Part shown: in pieces, positions 27,307-37,500 of the stretch | Numbering within the stretch: position 1 is the stretch's first letter | Layout of the letters: every line of letters starts with the position of its first letter | Assembly (NCBI GenBank): GCA_905397405.1 | Contig: CAJPVJ010000003.1 | Coordinates: 62,001 to 126,000, forward strand | Source of the DNA: Oppiella nova | Lineage: Eukaryota > Arthropoda > Arachnida > Sarcoptiformes > Oppiidae | Reading direction: 5' to 3' | Length of the DNA stretch: 64,000 bases | Position numbers and translations under genes: made by a program | Notes under the pieces: model-generated | Told to the model about the DNA's origin: nothing | Seen by the model: only the letters and a program-made list of their open reading frames with translations | The model's database searches: none

Positions 27307-27828
27307 TCAATCATTTAAGCTTTCATTTTCACTCAGTTCATGATTGAGTCTTAACATTGCAATTTCACCAAGTTGTTGTTTAACAATACGCTGTTCTGTT
27401 TCAGGATCATTTAATAAACGATATTTCAGTGCTTGTAGAATTTCAGTCTGATCTAAGCCCATAGCACGAATTAAAAAAATATGACCAAATTTCATTTCAT
27501 AAGCAATATTGCCTTGCAATAAAGCATGTTGTGTTTCAGTGCTCTGTTTTATTGCTGATTGCTCTTGATGAGAAAATGCTTGCTCTTTTTCACTCAGCAC
27601 TGCCTGAGCCTTTTTTTCACCGATACGTGGGTGTGTCGCTAATGCATTTGCAATTTCTAACCATGTCCAAGTTGAGGCTTGTGCTTTTGCAAAATCCATT
27701 AACGCTTGAGTGTTGACAAATGGACGTTGTGACAAAATTTCATCTGACCAACGTTGAATGTGCACACAATGCTTAAGCAAGGTTGTAAGCTCTTCTGATG
27801 ATGCTTGATTAAATTCTTCTATTTTCAC
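27307..27828 (-). CDS. uraD: OHCU decarboxylase
   Basis: A 173-residue 2-oxo-4-hydroxy-4-carboxy-5-ureidoimidazoline decarboxylase, converting OHCU to S-allantoin. Features are an all-helical layout, the active-site-type HPRIGEKKA near 66-74, and the SxxEQ region followed by AYEMKFGHIFLIRAMG. It lies between puuE and hiuH on the minus strand. The 126-base gap after puuE is longer than usual for coupled genes but has no terminator. Confidence 0.94.
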   Translation of the reverse strand: MKIEEFNQASSEELTTLLKHCVHIQRWSDEILSQRPFVNTQALMDFAKAQASTWTWLEIANALATHPRIGEKKAQAVLSEKEQAFSHQEQSAIKQSTETQHALLQGNIAYEMKFGHIFLIRAMGLDQTEILQALKYRLLNDPETEQRIVKQQLGEIAMLRLNHELSENESLND

Positions 27829-27954
27829 GAATAATACCTATGCTTGAGTTCGCTAAAATTTTCAAACACTTTTATATAAACTTTGCTGCGCGCTTTACTG
27901 CATTCAATTAAAAATAAAGTGCTTACCTTAAAAGCCACATCCTCATAGCGACAA

Positions 27955-28920
27955 TTATGCGGCTGGATGGTGTTTAAACCAATGTTCAGCGATATCACCG
28001 CGACGACAGATCCAGACTTTTTCATGTGCCTGTATATAATCTAAAAAACGCTGTAATGCTTTAAAACGACCGGGACGTCCCAGAATACGACAATGCATTC
28101 CAATCGATAGCATTTTCGGCTCATTTTCACCTTCTGCATAAAGCACATCAAAGGCATCTTTTAAATATTGGTAAAATTGCTCGCCACTGTTAAAACCAGC
28201 AGGCGCGCAGAACTTCATATCATTACTTTCTAAAGTATATGGAATGATCAGGTGCGGGCGGCTTTGGCCTTGTAAATTGGTTAAGCTTGTCCAAAATGGC
28301 AAATCATCACCATAGTAATCGCAGTCATATTTGATCTGTGGAAATTCAGCCAATAATTTACGAGTATTTGGGCTATCTCGCCCTGTATACCAACCCATTG
28401 GTGTAGTGCCAAATAGGGTTTCTAGAATACTGATTGCTTGATCAATATGCTGACGTTCCGTTTCAATATCTATATTTTGGTAATTTAGCCAACGCTGTCC
28501 ATGTGAAACCACATCGTAATGAGCTTGTTGAATGGCTTCCACAATATATGGATTACGTGCCAGCGCCATACCCACTCCAAATATGGTCATGGGTAAGTTA
28601 CGCTTTTTAAACTCATGATGAATACGCCAGAATCCTGCACGAGCGCCATATTCATACATCGAATCCATCGACATATGCTTGTCAGGAAAACTTGCTGCTC
28701 CCACGATATCAGATAAAAACTGCTCAGAACCGGCATCACCATGTTCGATATGGTTTTCAGCACCTTCTTCATAGTTAAGAACAAACTGTACCGCTATTTG
28801 GGCTTGATTTGGCCATGCTACTTTGGGTACTTCACCGTGATAGCCAATGAGATCTCGTGAATAGGGAGTATTTTGGATTTGGTCTATTAAGTCTTGCCCA
28901 CGTAAATAAGTTTTATTCAC
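27955..28920 (-). CDS. puuE: Allantoinase, polysaccharide-deacetylase type
   Basis: A 321-residue allantoinase of the PuuE type, unrelated to the metal amidohydrolase AllB. Visible are RDLIGYHGEVPKVAWP at the N-terminus, NYEEGAENHIEHGD near 51-64, and the deacetylase-fold motifs VSHGQRWLNYQ and GWYTGRDSPNTRKLL. It opens allantoin to allantoate. It starts a three-gene minus-strand unit with uraD and hiuH. A plus/minus switch before the next gene at 29001 suggests its promoter is in the 80-base gap. Confidence 0.93.
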   Translation of the reverse strand: MNKTYLRGQDLIDQIQNTPYSRDLIGYHGEVPKVAWPNQAQIAVQFVLNYEEGAENHIEHGDAGSEQFLSDIVGAASFPDKHMSMDSMYEYGARAGFWRIHHEFKKRNLPMTIFGVGMALARNPYIVEAIQQAHYDVVSHGQRWLNYQNIDIETERQHIDQAISILETLFGTTPMGWYTGRDSPNTRKLLAEFPQIKYDCDYYGDDLPFWTSLTNLQGQSRPHLIIPYTLESNDMKFCAPAGFNSGEQFYQYLKDAFDVLYAEGENEPKMLSIGMHCRILGRPGRFKALQRFLDYIQAHEKVWICRRGDIAEHWFKHHPAA

Positions 28921-29000
28921 TCAAACCGCCTTTAAACTTTTCAATCACCATTTTTTAGTGTGAATGATCAAGCAGTTTTTATGCCAATCTCACTCATGCT

Positions 29001-30059
29001 TTAGTCAACGGGTTGGAAAGTTAACTGCACGTGATGACTTGTTCCCTTGAAAATATAGTGGTGTTTTCCAATTTGAAAACTTAGATTAGGTTGAAGAGCA
29101 CTTTCCTGCTGAGTACGTACAATCATCGTATTATTTTCATTCGATTCTTTTAACAAGAATTGATAAATTTTATCCGTCATCTCTGCATCTAATAATTTAT
29201 GCTGGATTCTATTTTGTAGATATTGATCTAAACGTTTTGTATAAAGTTCTATAAGTTTTTTATCACCAGAACTAAAAATGCGATCAAAATTATTTAAAGA
29301 AGCCACCTCTTTATTTACTGAGCTTAATCCTGTGGTTTTAATTGCACTCACTTCAAATTGATCAGTACGTTCAAAAACCAGATTCAGACTTTCGAGATTG
29401 TCTGAAAAATTTGCATCTTGTTGTGAATATTGTTCATAGATATCACGAAAAAGTTTTTGATATTCATAGGATATAGACGCGTAATCATACAGATTAAAGT
29501 ATTGCACCTTACTTACATCAGCTAAGTATTCAGCACATTTTTTCCCACATTGTTGTTTTTGTTGTTGACTGATTGCATTGGTCACTAAGTACTGTGTATA
29601 AAATTGATGCGCATCATCTAGATATTGAATCTTATGCGTCCATTTATATTTCACCAAACTTGCATCACCTGCTGCAAGGTAAGTTTCATATCTCAGGATT
29701 TTTCTCTCTTTTGGTAAATCTTTCTCCCATAAGTCACGATATTGATTTAAAATTTTAACGCCCGATATGGTGAAATCAGAAGCCGCTAAAGCACAATTTT
29801 TATCGTCTAAATAACCCAAAAAATCTGAAACAAAAATAACATCCATCGAATACACATCTATTTTTTCAGAATTTGAACGATTTAAAAATTTATGCAACAT
29901 GTTAAGAGGCATATAGCTTTCAAGCCCCTTACATTGTGTTTCAAGAGGTTGCGCAAATTGAGTTAAATCTGACTTTAAAGCCACAATATCTGCATATGTA
30001 GATACAGGTATAAACATAAAAACCGTCAATAGAGCAATTTTTCTTATTATAAAATTCAT
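29001..30059 (-). CDS. Secreted protein of unknown function (paralogue A)
   Basis: A 352-residue exported protein with an N-terminal signal peptide (IRKIALLTVFMFIPVSTYA, cut near residue 23). I do not recognise the family. It is clearly homologous to the product at 30752-31801. Shared blocks are DxxFxSDFLxxxxDKNCALAASxF, IKTTGLxS, EVASxxNFxxIF and RIxxxLLDxxM. Four cysteines are shared: one near residue 42, the NCALAAS cysteine, and a CGxxC pair near 175-180. They suggest disulfides in the periplasm or outside. The mature part is mostly helical. A dead histidine-phosphatase gene separates the two paralogues. Confidence 0.7.
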   Translation of the reverse strand: MNFIIRKIALLTVFMFIPVSTYADIVALKSDLTQFAQPLETQCKGLESYMPLNMLHKFLNRSNSEKIDVYSMDVIFVSDFLGYLDDKNCALAASDFTISGVKILNQYRDLWEKDLPKERKILRYETYLAAGDASLVKYKWTHKIQYLDDAHQFYTQYLVTNAISQQQKQQCGKKCAEYLADVSKVQYFNLYDYASISYEYQKLFRDIYEQYSQQDANFSDNLESLNLVFERTDQFEVSAIKTTGLSSVNKEVASLNNFDRIFSSGDKKLIELYTKRLDQYLQNRIQHKLLDAEMTDKIYQFLLKESNENNTMIVRTQQESALQPNLSFQIGKHHYIFKGTSHHVQLTFQPVD

Positions 30060-30074
30060 GCTGTTAATCTCATT

Positions 30075-30655
30075 TTATTTAAAAATAAAAAACTCTGTAT
30101 TGTCTAATTGATGATTTAACAATGCATAACGAAAATCACGCATTAATTGTGATGATAATTCTCGCTTTTGCTCTACCAGCATTTTCAATAACTGTAAAAC
30201 TGACCATGACTAAATACCAGTAAATGATCATGTTGATAATGTGCTTTTAATGAATCCAAGTGCGAAATAAAGTCCGTAACGCGTTGATAAAAAATGGCAA
30301 AAGATTCAGCGCCTTCACTTGTCACTAGGTTCACATCTGCTTGATTCCAATAATCATCTGCCCAAGGTTTTCGTTCCTCTAAAGTGGTATTTTTACATCG
30401 CGTATCGGATAAGTAAGAAAACTCCTGAATATCCAAAACTTGAGGTGTAATCTGATCTCGTAATAAAATTGGTTCAGCTGTTAGACGTGTACGGAGGAAT
30501 GGAGAGATAAAAATCTGCTTTGCTGGTGGTAGAACATCAACAAGTTTTTGCGCCTGTTTATGTCCATATTCGGTTAAGGGAATACTTGCATGTGACTCAG
30601 TTTTACCGTTTACATTACCTAAACTTTGCGCATGACGAATTAAATAAATACTTAT
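30075..30655 (-). pseudogene. Decayed histidine-phosphatase (phosphoglycerate-mutase-like) gene
   Basis: Conceptual translation on the minus strand begins IYLIRHAQSLGN, containing the RHx catalytic signature, and continues through SPFLRTRLTAEPI to LLVFSHGQ. This is the histidine-phosphatase fold of about 190 residues. Two defects are visible. The expected start codon reads ATA (30655-30653), with an in-frame stop four codons earlier and no alternative start. The frame is also lost by one base in a T-run just after FSHGQ (near 30195). The rest (LLKMLVEQKRELSSQLM) follows in another frame to 30075. An 83-residue open piece at 30185-30436 remains. It lies between two paralogous secreted-protein genes on the same strand. 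Confidence 0.8.
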
Positions 30656-30751
30656 AAAATTCTCTTACCTCACCTTTATTTTGAAAATAATCAATAATTT
30701 TTAGTCAATCAATTTACAACTCATATTTCAATCATCATTTTTGAAGATTAA

Positions 30752-31801
30752 TCATCCAGAATTTTGGTTAGAAAAATTTATCGGCTCCATAATTAGTTTT
30801 AACTTATTGTCTGAAACTATAAAACTATAAATGTGCTGACCTAATTGATAACTTGTTACATTTTTGCTTTTAGTCTCATGTGTACCTAGATATTCAACCT
30901 TTGTGTACAAGTATCTGCTTTCTTTGCTTAAAATCTCATATATATTTTCTATCATGCGATCATCAAGAAGATTGTTTTCAATACGATATTTTATATAAGC
31001 ATCTAGTTTTGCATAGAAAATATTTTTAATGTTTCGGTCATCAATTTTAAAAATGAATTTAAAGTTTTCAATTGATGCAACTTCGAAGGGGAAAGAATTT
31101 AAACCTGTTTTTTTTATATATTTGATTTCAAAATCATTAGTTAAATCAAATATTTCTTGAAGTTGTGTGATCTGCTGTTCTGTTTTTTTAAAATTTTTAT
31201 AATGATGTTGAAATAGATCATGATATGCCATTAAAATACCCACATAATGAAGAGGAAGATAAAATCCATGATCTTCTTTTAGATATACATAATCTTTACA
31301 TAACTCCCCACATCGGCTTTTCTCATTTTTTGAAATAATATTTCTATTTAAATAAATATTAAAATTTTCTTGAGCTTGTTGTAATTTTTGGTTATCCATC
31401 GTCCAAGAATACTCAATTAAATTAGCATAACCTGCTTGCCTATAAACTTCATTATCCAACATTCTCTCTATATCATATTTATCTTTAAAATATTTTTCTT
31501 TAATTGAAATACCATTAGCTGAAAATTTACTTGCTGCCAAAGCACAATTTTTATCTTTTATAAAAAGTAAAAAATCTGAATTAAATATAAACATAAGATC
31601 ATATACATGAATATCACTTCCTTTTGAGTCATTTAAGAAGTTATTCAAATTTTTTATTGGTCTATAATCATCTTCATTTTTACATGCTATTAATAAATCT
31701 TGGCTTATTAAATTTAATTCAGACCGCACATCAGCATACGCAAATTTATTCATCCCTATAAAAGCAATAAAAATTGCTATTTTTAATACTCTAATCATCA
31801 A
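30752..31801 (-). CDS. Secreted protein of unknown function (paralogue B)
   Basis: A 349-residue exported protein with a signal peptide ending near MNKFAYA (residue ~24). It is homologous along its whole length to the 29001-30059 product, including the four shared cysteines and the KNCALAAS and EVASIENFKFIF blocks. It is unusually rich in Asn, Lys, Ile and Tyr, more so than its neighbours, and its DNA is more AT-rich. This suggests transfer or relaxed drift after duplication. No known domain is recognised. Downstream lies the dead histidine-phosphatase gene. Confidence 0.68.
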   Translation of the reverse strand: MMIRVLKIAIFIAFIGMNKFAYADVRSELNLISQDLLIACKNEDDYRPIKNLNNFLNDSKGSDIHVYDLMFIFNSDFLLFIKDKNCALAASKFSANGISIKEKYFKDKYDIERMLDNEVYRQAGYANLIEYSWTMDNQKLQQAQENFNIYLNRNIISKNEKSRCGELCKDYVYLKEDHGFYLPLHYVGILMAYHDLFQHHYKNFKKTEQQITQLQEIFDLTNDFEIKYIKKTGLNSFPFEVASIENFKFIFKIDDRNIKNIFYAKLDAYIKYRIENNLLDDRMIENIYEILSKESRYLYTKVEYLGTHETKSKNVTSYQLGQHIYSFIVSDNKLKLIMEPINFSNQNSG

Positions 31802-31861
31802 ATTGGCCCTTATATTTTTCTCTTTTTTGATATTTTAAAAATCATCTTCATTTTCAAAAGG

Positions 31862-31993
31862 CTTCTTTCATCAGCTCTTTTTTAAATCATAAATTAACAT
31901 AAAAGCCCCCTCATCCTAGCCTTCTCCCCCAAGGGAGAAGGAACCTTCTATAGCTATATGATTCACTCCAGATGAGCATTTTTTAATTTAGCA
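31862..31993. repeat. Dispersed intergenic repeat, copy 1
   Basis: About 130 bases matching 60712-60835 along their length, roughly 70-75% by eye: CTTCTTTCATCAG, then TTTTTAAA, then CTAGCCTT, AGAAGGAAC, ATATG and TTCACTC in the same order and spacing. Copy 1 contains a 9-bp stem CCTTCTCCC / GGGAGAAGG at 31919-31941. Both copies sit just past the 3' end of a minus-strand gene. Confidence 0.75.
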
Positions 31994-32006
31994 AAGAGCT
32001 TTAAAA

Positions 32007-32624
32007 TTATGAGTTAAATAAGAGTTTCTCTACTGCTCTTCGGTTTACTAAACCTTGTACTGTTTTGCCACCTGCTTTGATCCAAACATCAAATTGATCA
32101 CTGGCAGCGTGATAATCAGAGGCGTTCAATAATTTTAATAAAGTTGAATTTTTAAAAGCACCAATACCAATGTTATAGCTCAATGAAACCAACGCATCAA
32201 ACTGATTTTGATTTAACGGCACATTTACAGCAGCAGTTACTGCTTGCTCAAAACGTCTAAGGTCATATTGCATATAGTTTTTTGCTTGTTCAATGGTACA
32301 AGTATCACCATACTGGACAGCTTTTCCATGCGGGTAAATCGTTGTTCCATAACCGATAGTACACACACCGACACCATCATCATAGGCTTTAAGCTCTAAT
32401 CCCTCAAAACCACAAATCAAATCCACACCTTGAGGACTCACATGAGTAATTTGATCTTGGGCAAAGCCAATCTCCTTAGCACCTGTATCCACGGCTACTG
32501 CAACGTCTGAACCAGAATAAGCTTGATGATGTTTATTCGATTCGCGCTGCTGTTGATTCAATGGTTTTGAAAACAACGTAGAAAATAACTTGGAAAAAAA
32601 TTTAGACCAAAATTGCGTCATCAA
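32007..32624 (-). CDS. GH24-family lysozyme (endolysin-like)
   Basis: A 205-residue muramidase of the T4-lysozyme/endolysin family. The catalytic Glu is in LICGFEGLELKAYDD (E near 74), followed by the Asp/Thr region GVCTIGYGTT near 87-96. The typical NVPLNQNQFDALVSLSYNIG and a final VQGLVNRRAVEK are present. The first ~65 residues are an extra region with an amphipathic phenylalanine-rich start (FFSKLFSTLFSKP) and a low-complexity linker. It is complete and stands alone with no phage genes around, so it may be a domesticated or host peptidoglycan enzyme. Its role is unknown. Confidence 0.85.
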   Translation of the reverse strand: MMTQFWSKFFSKLFSTLFSKPLNQQQRESNKHHQAYSGSDVAVAVDTGAKEIGFAQDQITHVSPQGVDLICGFEGLELKAYDDGVGVCTIGYGTTIYPHGKAVQYGDTCTIEQAKNYMQYDLRRFEQAVTAAVNVPLNQNQFDALVSLSYNIGIGAFKNSTLLKLLNASDYHAASDQFDVWIKAGGKTVQGLVNRRAVEKLLFNS

Positions 32625-32744
32625 TAAAACTCAAAAAAAGAAAAGGGTTATATCGCAGTACCTATACCACCCAATATTAAACATAGCTTTTTGAATAAAT
32701 AAAGTTGTCTTTGGTTGCATTGGGTATAGATCAATTGATTTTAA

Positions 32745-32787
32745 ATAGAAAAACTCCTCTCTTATCATAAGAAAGGAGTTTTATCTT
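32745..32787 (-). terminator. Terminator of the urease operon
   Basis: AAAACTCCT pairs with AGGAGTTTT, with one mismatch further in. On the minus strand it is followed by five Ts. It lies about 30 bases after the ureC stop. Confidence 0.8.
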
Positions 32788-32812
32788 CTTGTTGCTGTTG
32801 ATATACATAGAA

Positions 32813-34513
32813 TTAAAACAAGAAATAACGCTGTGCCATTGGTAATACTTCAGCAGCTTCACAAGTTAGATGTACACCATCGGCACGAACTTCATAGGTT
32901 TCAGGATGCACATCCATAACAGGACAATAGCTATTATGCTTCATGTCTTGTTTAGTGATGTTTCTGGTATTTTTACAAGGTGAAATTAACTTCTTTAATT
33001 GTAATTTTTCAGCAACACCAAGTTCAATTGCGGCCTGTGACAAGAAAGTAATACAGGTATTATGCACGCCTCTTGGATACGCCCCAAACATTGGACGGTA
33101 ATGTACCGGCTGTGGTGTTGGAATTGAGGCATTAATATCCCCCATTGGCGCTGCCGCAATCATTCCACCTTTAATGATCATCGATGGTTTTACCCCAAAA
33201 AATGCAGGTTTCCACAACACCAAATCAGCAAGTTTCCCTTCTTCTATAGAACCAATTTCGTGGCTTAAACCATGAGTAATGGCGGGATTTATTGTATATT
33301 TTGCAATATAACGCTTCACCCGATTATTATCATGGTACGGATTATCACCTTCCAATGGCCCAAGTTGCACTTTCATTTTATGCGCCGTTTGCCAAGTACG
33401 TAAAATCACCTCACCCACACGCCCCATGGCTTGAGAATCAGAAGACATCATTGAAATTGCGCCGAGATCTTGCAAAATATCTTCTGCTGCAATCGTTTCA
33501 CGACGAATACGACTCTCAGCAAATGCGACATCTTCAGCTATCGCTGGATCTAAATGGTGGCAGACCATGAGCATGTCTAAGTGTTCATCAATGGTATTGA
33601 TGGTATATGGGCGGGTTGGATTGGTTGAAGATGGTAAAACATTTGCTTGACCAATGGCTTTTAAAATATCAGGTGCATGACCACCACCCGCACCCTCAGT
33701 ATGATAAGTGTGAATAGTACGATTTTTAAATGCCCCCAGTGTTTCTTCAAGAAACCCACTTTCATTTAAAGTATCGGTATGAATCGCCACTTGTACATCA
33801 TATTCATCTGCCACAGTTAGACAATTATCAATTGCAGCAGGGGTAGAACCCCAGTCTTCATGCAATTTCAACCCCACCACACCTGCTTTAATCTGCTCCG
33901 CAATCGGTTCAGGTTGACTCAAATTACCTTTACCCAATAAGCCAATATTCATAGGTAAATCATCAATGGCTTGCAGCATGGTTGAAATATGCCATGGCCC
34001 CGGTGTTACCGTTGTTGCCGATGTTCCTGCAGCAGGACCAGTACCACCACCAATCATGGTCGTTGTTCCCGACATTAATGCTGTTTCAACTTGTTGTGGG
34101 CAAATCCAATGAATATGGGTATCTATTCCACCAGCTGTAAGTATTTGCCCTTCACCTGCAATCACCTCAGTGGCCGCACCAAGTGGAATGGTAATATCAG
34201 GTTGAATATCAGGATTGCCGGCTTTACCTATTTTCCAAATTCGCCCATTTTTTAATCCCACATCGGCTTTAATAATTCCCCACCAATCGACAATCAATGC
34301 GTTGGTAATCACCGTATCGGCAACATCTGCTGCAAGTAATTGAGATTGTCCCATCCCATCGCGGATAACTTTACCACCACCAAATTTAACTTCTTCACCA
34401 TAGGTGGTGAGGTCTTGTTCAACTTCTATAAAAAGTTCGGTATCTGCTAAACGTACTCGATCCCCAACGGTAGGACCAAACATTTCAGCATAAGCTCGAC
34501 GTGACATTTTCAT
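32813..34513 (-). CDS. ureC: Urease alpha subunit
   Basis: A 566-residue urease catalytic subunit. Nickel-site and active-site features are visible: HIHWICP near 137, the carbamylated lysine in [11 protein letters not shown] near 217, [25 protein letters not shown], the mobile-flap MVCHHLDP near 320 and the aspartate in [10 protein letters not shown] near 362. It starts with ATG AAA ATG; the second ATG two codons in is also possible. It is the last gene of the urease operon, 13 bases after ureB, and is followed by a terminator. Confidence 0.97.
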   Translation of the reverse strand: MKMSRRAYAEMFGPTVGDRVRLADTELFIEVEQDLTTYGEEVKFGGGKVIRDGMGQSQLLAADVADTVITNALIVDWWGIIKADVGLKNGRIWKIGKAGNPDIQPDITIPLGAATEVIAGEGQILTAGGIDTHIHWICPQQVETALMSGTTTMIGGGTGPAAGTSATTVTPGPWHISTMLQAIDDLPMNIGLLGKGNLSQPEPIAEQIKAGVVGLKLHEDWGSTPAAIDNCLTVADEYDVQVAIHTDTLNESGFLEETLGAFKNRTIHTYHTEGAGGGHAPDILKAIGQANVLPSSTNPTRPYTINTIDEHLDMLMVCHHLDPAIAEDVAFAESRIRRETIAAEDILQDLGAISMMSSDSQAMGRVGEVILRTWQTAHKMKVQLGPLEGDNPYHDNNRVKRYIAKYTINPAITHGLSHEIGSIEEGKLADLVLWKPAFFGVKPSMIIKGGMIAAAPMGDINASIPTPQPVHYRPMFGAYPRGVHNTCITFLSQAAIELGVAEKLQLKKLISPCKNTRNITKQDMKHNSYCPVMDVHPETYEVRADGVHLTCEAAEVLPMAQRYFLF

Positions 34514-34526
34514 TTTGATTATCCTT

Positions 34527-34835
34527 TTAGTCCAACTTACCCATCACACGCCCTGCGAAACCATAGACTTCACGTTTTCCGACCAGTGCAACGATTTCTA
34601 CATCACGTCGCTGCCCCGGTTCAAACCGAACCGCTGTACCAGCCGCAATATTTAAACGAAAACCTTTGGCACGTTCACGATCAAATTGCAAAGCATCGTT
34701 GGCTTCATAAAAATGAAAATGTGAACCCACTTGAATCGGCCGATCACCTATATTTGACACTGAAATTTTTAGTACTTCACGACCGACATTCATTTCAATA
34801 TCACAATCAGGTGTAATAATTTCACCAGGGATCAT
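34527..34835 (-). CDS. ureB: Urease beta subunit
   Basis: A 102-residue urease beta subunit of normal length, opening [20 protein letters not shown] and carrying [12 protein letters not shown] and [24 protein letters not shown] (given in pieces). It is separate from ureA rather than fused as in Helicobacter. It lies 28 bases after ureA and 13 before ureC on the minus strand. It assembles with ureA and ureC as the (ABC)3 enzyme in the cytosol. Confidence 0.97.
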   Translation of the reverse strand: MIPGEIITPDCDIEMNVGREVLKISVSNIGDRPIQVGSHFHFYEANDALQFDRERAKGFRLNIAAGTAVRFEPGQRRDVEIVALVGKREVYGFAGRVMGKLD

Positions 34836-34863
34836 ATGCTTATCCTAATTTTGAAGAAGTGTT

Positions 34864-35166
34864 CTATACAATCGGTTGATGGACTGTGACGAGCTTCGAG
34901 CCATCTGGAAAAGTAGCCTCTACCTGCACTTCGGCAATCATCTCAGGCACACCCTCCATCACATCATCACGACTGAGTAAAGTGGTGCCAAAATGCATCA
35001 ATTCACTGACGGTCATTCCATCTCGTGCACCTTCAAGCAGTGCTGCGGAAATAAATGCAATAGATTCAGGATAATTGAGTTTTAATCCACGTGCTTTGCG
35101 ACGTTCTGCAACTAAACCCGCTGTAAAAATCAGCAGTTTGTCTTTTTCAGTAGGATTGAGTTCCAT
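34864..35166 (-). CDS. ureA: Urease gamma subunit
   Basis: A 100-residue urease gamma subunit with [20 protein letters not shown] at the N-terminus and a central [21 protein letters not shown] (21 residues, read as two parts). The length is normal. It lies 99 bases downstream of ureD, the widest gap among the structural genes, and 28 bases before ureB. Confidence 0.97.
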   Translation of the reverse strand: MELNPTEKDKLLIFTAGLVAERRKARGLKLNYPESIAFISAALLEGARDGMTVSELMHFGTTLLSRDDVMEGVPEMIAEVQVEATFPDGSKLVTVHQPIV

Positions 35167-35265
35167 ATGTATTTCCTAAAGTTCTCACATTTTTTATGCA
35201 AAATATGTGCTCAGTTTTAAATCAAACACGCAGATTTTATTTCTAAAAGGTGATCTTTAAATGAA

Positions 35266-36141
35266 TCAAGTTCGCCAAATGCGTGGAAATGCTTCATCCA
35301 AATCAAACCAATATCGCCTTAATCTGGCGCGAATTGCTGCAAAGGCGTCATGGCAATGTCGAACATCATCGCCTAAAAAACGTGCACTGATGACATCACC
35401 CAATAAGGTTAACCTTACAGGCATATCCATTCGCATCATCAACTCACGAATTAAATCGATATGTGCCTCTAAATAAATGTTTGTACGAAATTTTTCAGGA
35501 GGAACTGCCCATAAACTCCCCATAACGGCATGATTATTCATGCCTAGACAAGAACTTAGCCAACGATCATTGCCTTTAAAATTCAATGTGTCTGCCACCA
35601 GTAATTGCTGATTTCGCCATAATTTAAAATAACTGTGATAAGCACCAGATTGGAATTTTTCATCTCGAGCTTGTCGACCAATCACCAACATATCCCAACC
35701 GATAAAGCTTGCTGTCTGATCAAGCTGAATCAAGGTTTCTGAGTGAGCATTGGCACCATCAAATAACATGGTTTCTTGAGGAAGCCATTCAAATACAGCA
35801 TTGTGTTTAACTGAGATATGGATATGTTGATAAGCTTGTTTGCCATTGGTCCGATACCATTTACCAGCACCAGGGGTTGTGACTAAGGCATGGGCAGCAG
35901 CATCTACATTGATCTCAAATGTTAAATGATCACCACCTGCAATACCCGCAGGCGGATGGACAATAATCGCATGACAAATTCCAGTTTTTTCTGGCCACAG
36001 CATCTTTTGCACACGTACAGGTCCAAAATGTCTACGATGCGCCAATACCGTTCGCTCAGTTTGGACCTGAAAACCCAATTCGAGTTTGGCATACCAAAGG
36101 CGCTGATCAGGAAGATGTTCCACTAAACTTATCATGGCCAC
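35266..36141 (-). CDS. ureD: Urease accessory protein UreD
   Basis: A 291-residue UreD/UreH scaffold, which joins UreF and UreG on apo-urease for nickel insertion. Signatures are [12 protein letters not shown] near 62-73, [13 protein letters not shown] near 92-104 and [13 protein letters not shown] near 129-141. The start ATG at 36141 lies 37 bases after the hupE/ureJ stop; a second ATG is two codons in. Confidence 0.95.
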   Translation of the reverse strand: MAMISLVEHLPDQRLWYAKLELGFQVQTERTVLAHRRHFGPVRVQKMLWPEKTGICHAIIVHPPAGIAGGDHLTFEINVDAAAHALVTTPGAGKWYRTNGKQAYQHIHISVKHNAVFEWLPQETMLFDGANAHSETLIQLDQTASFIGWDMLVIGRQARDEKFQSGAYHSYFKLWRNQQLLVADTLNFKGNDRWLSSCLGMNNHAVMGSLWAVPPEKFRTNIYLEAHIDLIRELMMRMDMPVRLTLLGDVISARFLGDDVRHCHDAFAAIRARLRRYWFDLDEAFPRIWRT

Positions 36142-36178
36142 CTTTATAAATTGATATCAGCAATTAAACGTTTAAACA

Positions 36179-36745
36179 TTAAGCCAAACCAATAACTGCA
36201 ACGATTGCAGCCAAAGTACCAATAATTTTCTTGCCATATGGGACGTATTTTTTGATAAAAGCACCAATACCTAATCCACCTACATAGATCAATGCCATTG
36301 CTGTCACCATACCTAAAATCAGTAAGCTAGCATGACCTGATTGGCCTAATTCAGTTCCGTGTGCAACACCGTGAAAACTTGCCAATAAAACCGCTGCAAT
36401 AGGTAAAATTTGATTTGATTTTGTCCAAAGCGCTATAGTCAATAAAACCAATGACGCAATAATGCCGTACTCAGCAACTGCTGCTGGAATAAATCCTTGG
36501 CTACCGATCATAAATCCAATCACCATCGCTACAGCTAATCCAATCAAGCCGAAAAGCTTCCAGCGTTGATTTGCCGTCCACATCAATACACCAAATGCGA
36601 TTGCCATCATCAAATGATCTAAACCTGTAAATGGATGAATAAAGCCTGCCCAAAAACCGGTATGGTGATCATGTCCAGGATGAGCTAAAGCCAATACAGG
36701 TAAATATGCAGCACATGCCATCAGACTGTGTTTTAAAAAATGCAT
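36179..36745 (-). CDS. ureJ: HupE/UreJ-family nickel permease-like protein
   Basis: A 188-residue membrane protein with about six hydrophobic segments. It opens with a signal-like stretch ending in ALAHPGHDHH, followed by FIHPFTGLDHLMMA, the signature of HupE/UreJ proteins involved in nickel uptake. Histidines around 22-28 and 39-46 could bind metal. Another conserved region is LASFHGVAHGTELG near 122-135. It lies between ureG and ureD, so it probably supplies nickel for urease. Confidence 0.93.
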   Translation of the reverse strand: MHFLKHSLMACAAYLPVLALAHPGHDHHTGFWAGFIHPFTGLDHLMMAIAFGVLMWTANQRWKLFGLIGLAVAMVIGFMIGSQGFIPAAVAEYGIIASLVLLTIALWTKSNQILPIAAVLLASFHGVAHGTELGQSGHASLLILGMVTAMALIYVGGLGIGAFIKKYVPYGKKIIGTLAAIVAVIGLA

Positions 36746-36828
36746 TCAAATTCTCCTTTGATTATTTTTCAATTCAAATAGTTACAATTATTTTTAATAT
36801 CGCGAATAAGCTTTAATCTCTACACTAG

Positions 36829-37446
36829 CTAAGCTTTAAATAAACCTTGTTTCTCAATAAACTCAATGATTTGCTTTAAACCATCTTGAGTTTTCATATT
36901 TGAAAATAGAAAAGGTTTGTCACCACGCATGCGTTTTGCATCTTGATCCATCACATCGAGATTTGCACCGACCATTGGAGCTAAATCTGTTTTGTTAATA
37001 ATCAATAAATCCGACTTGGTAATGCCGGGACCACCTTTACGCGGGATCTTTTCACCACCTGCAACATCAATCACATAAAGGGTTAAATCAGATAATTCGG
37101 GACTAAAGGTAGCGGCTAGATTATCTCCACCACTTTCGATAATAATCATCTCTAAACCATCAAATTTTTCACAAAGATCATCGATTGCAGCCAAGTTAAT
37201 TGAAGCATCTTCACGAATTGCAGTATGTGGACAACCACCTGTCTCAACACCAACAATACGTTCTGGTGACATCGCTTCATGACGAGTTAAAAAATTAGAA
37301 TCTTCTTTGGTATAGATATCGTTGGTCACAACCGCCATATTATATTTGTTGCGTAAAGCAAGGCATAAATTCAGGGTTAATGCTGTTTTACCTGAACCAA
37401 CAGGACCACCTATTCCAACACGTAAAGGGCTACGTTCTGTCATCAT
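36829..37446 (-). CDS. ureG: Urease accessory GTPase UreG
   Basis: A 205-residue SIMIBI-class GTPase. The P-loop is GGPVGSGKT at residues ~13-21. [15 protein letters not shown] carries the CPH nickel-binding triad, [15 protein letters not shown] follows, and the base-recognition NKTD is near 152. UreG powers nickel delivery to urease. Upstream ureF ends 54 bases away and ureJ follows after 83 bases. Confidence 0.97.
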   Translation of the reverse strand: MMTERSPLRVGIGGPVGSGKTALTLNLCLALRNKYNMAVVTNDIYTKEDSNFLTRHEAMSPERIVGVETGGCPHTAIREDASINLAAIDDLCEKFDGLEMIIIESGGDNLAATFSPELSDLTLYVIDVAGGEKIPRKGGPGITKSDLLIINKTDLAPMVGANLDVMDQDAKRMRGDKPFLFSNMKTQDGLKQIIEFIEKQGLFKA

Positions 37447-37500
37447 TTTTTCCTTTTCTATGCTTCATTCTCAATAAAAATAGCGAATGAAACGTGTCAT

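Noticed and set aside
32007-32624. Prophage remnant around the lysozyme
   Set aside because: No capsid, tail, integrase or holin genes flank it; urease and secreted-protein genes are adjacent, so a prophage call is unsupported.
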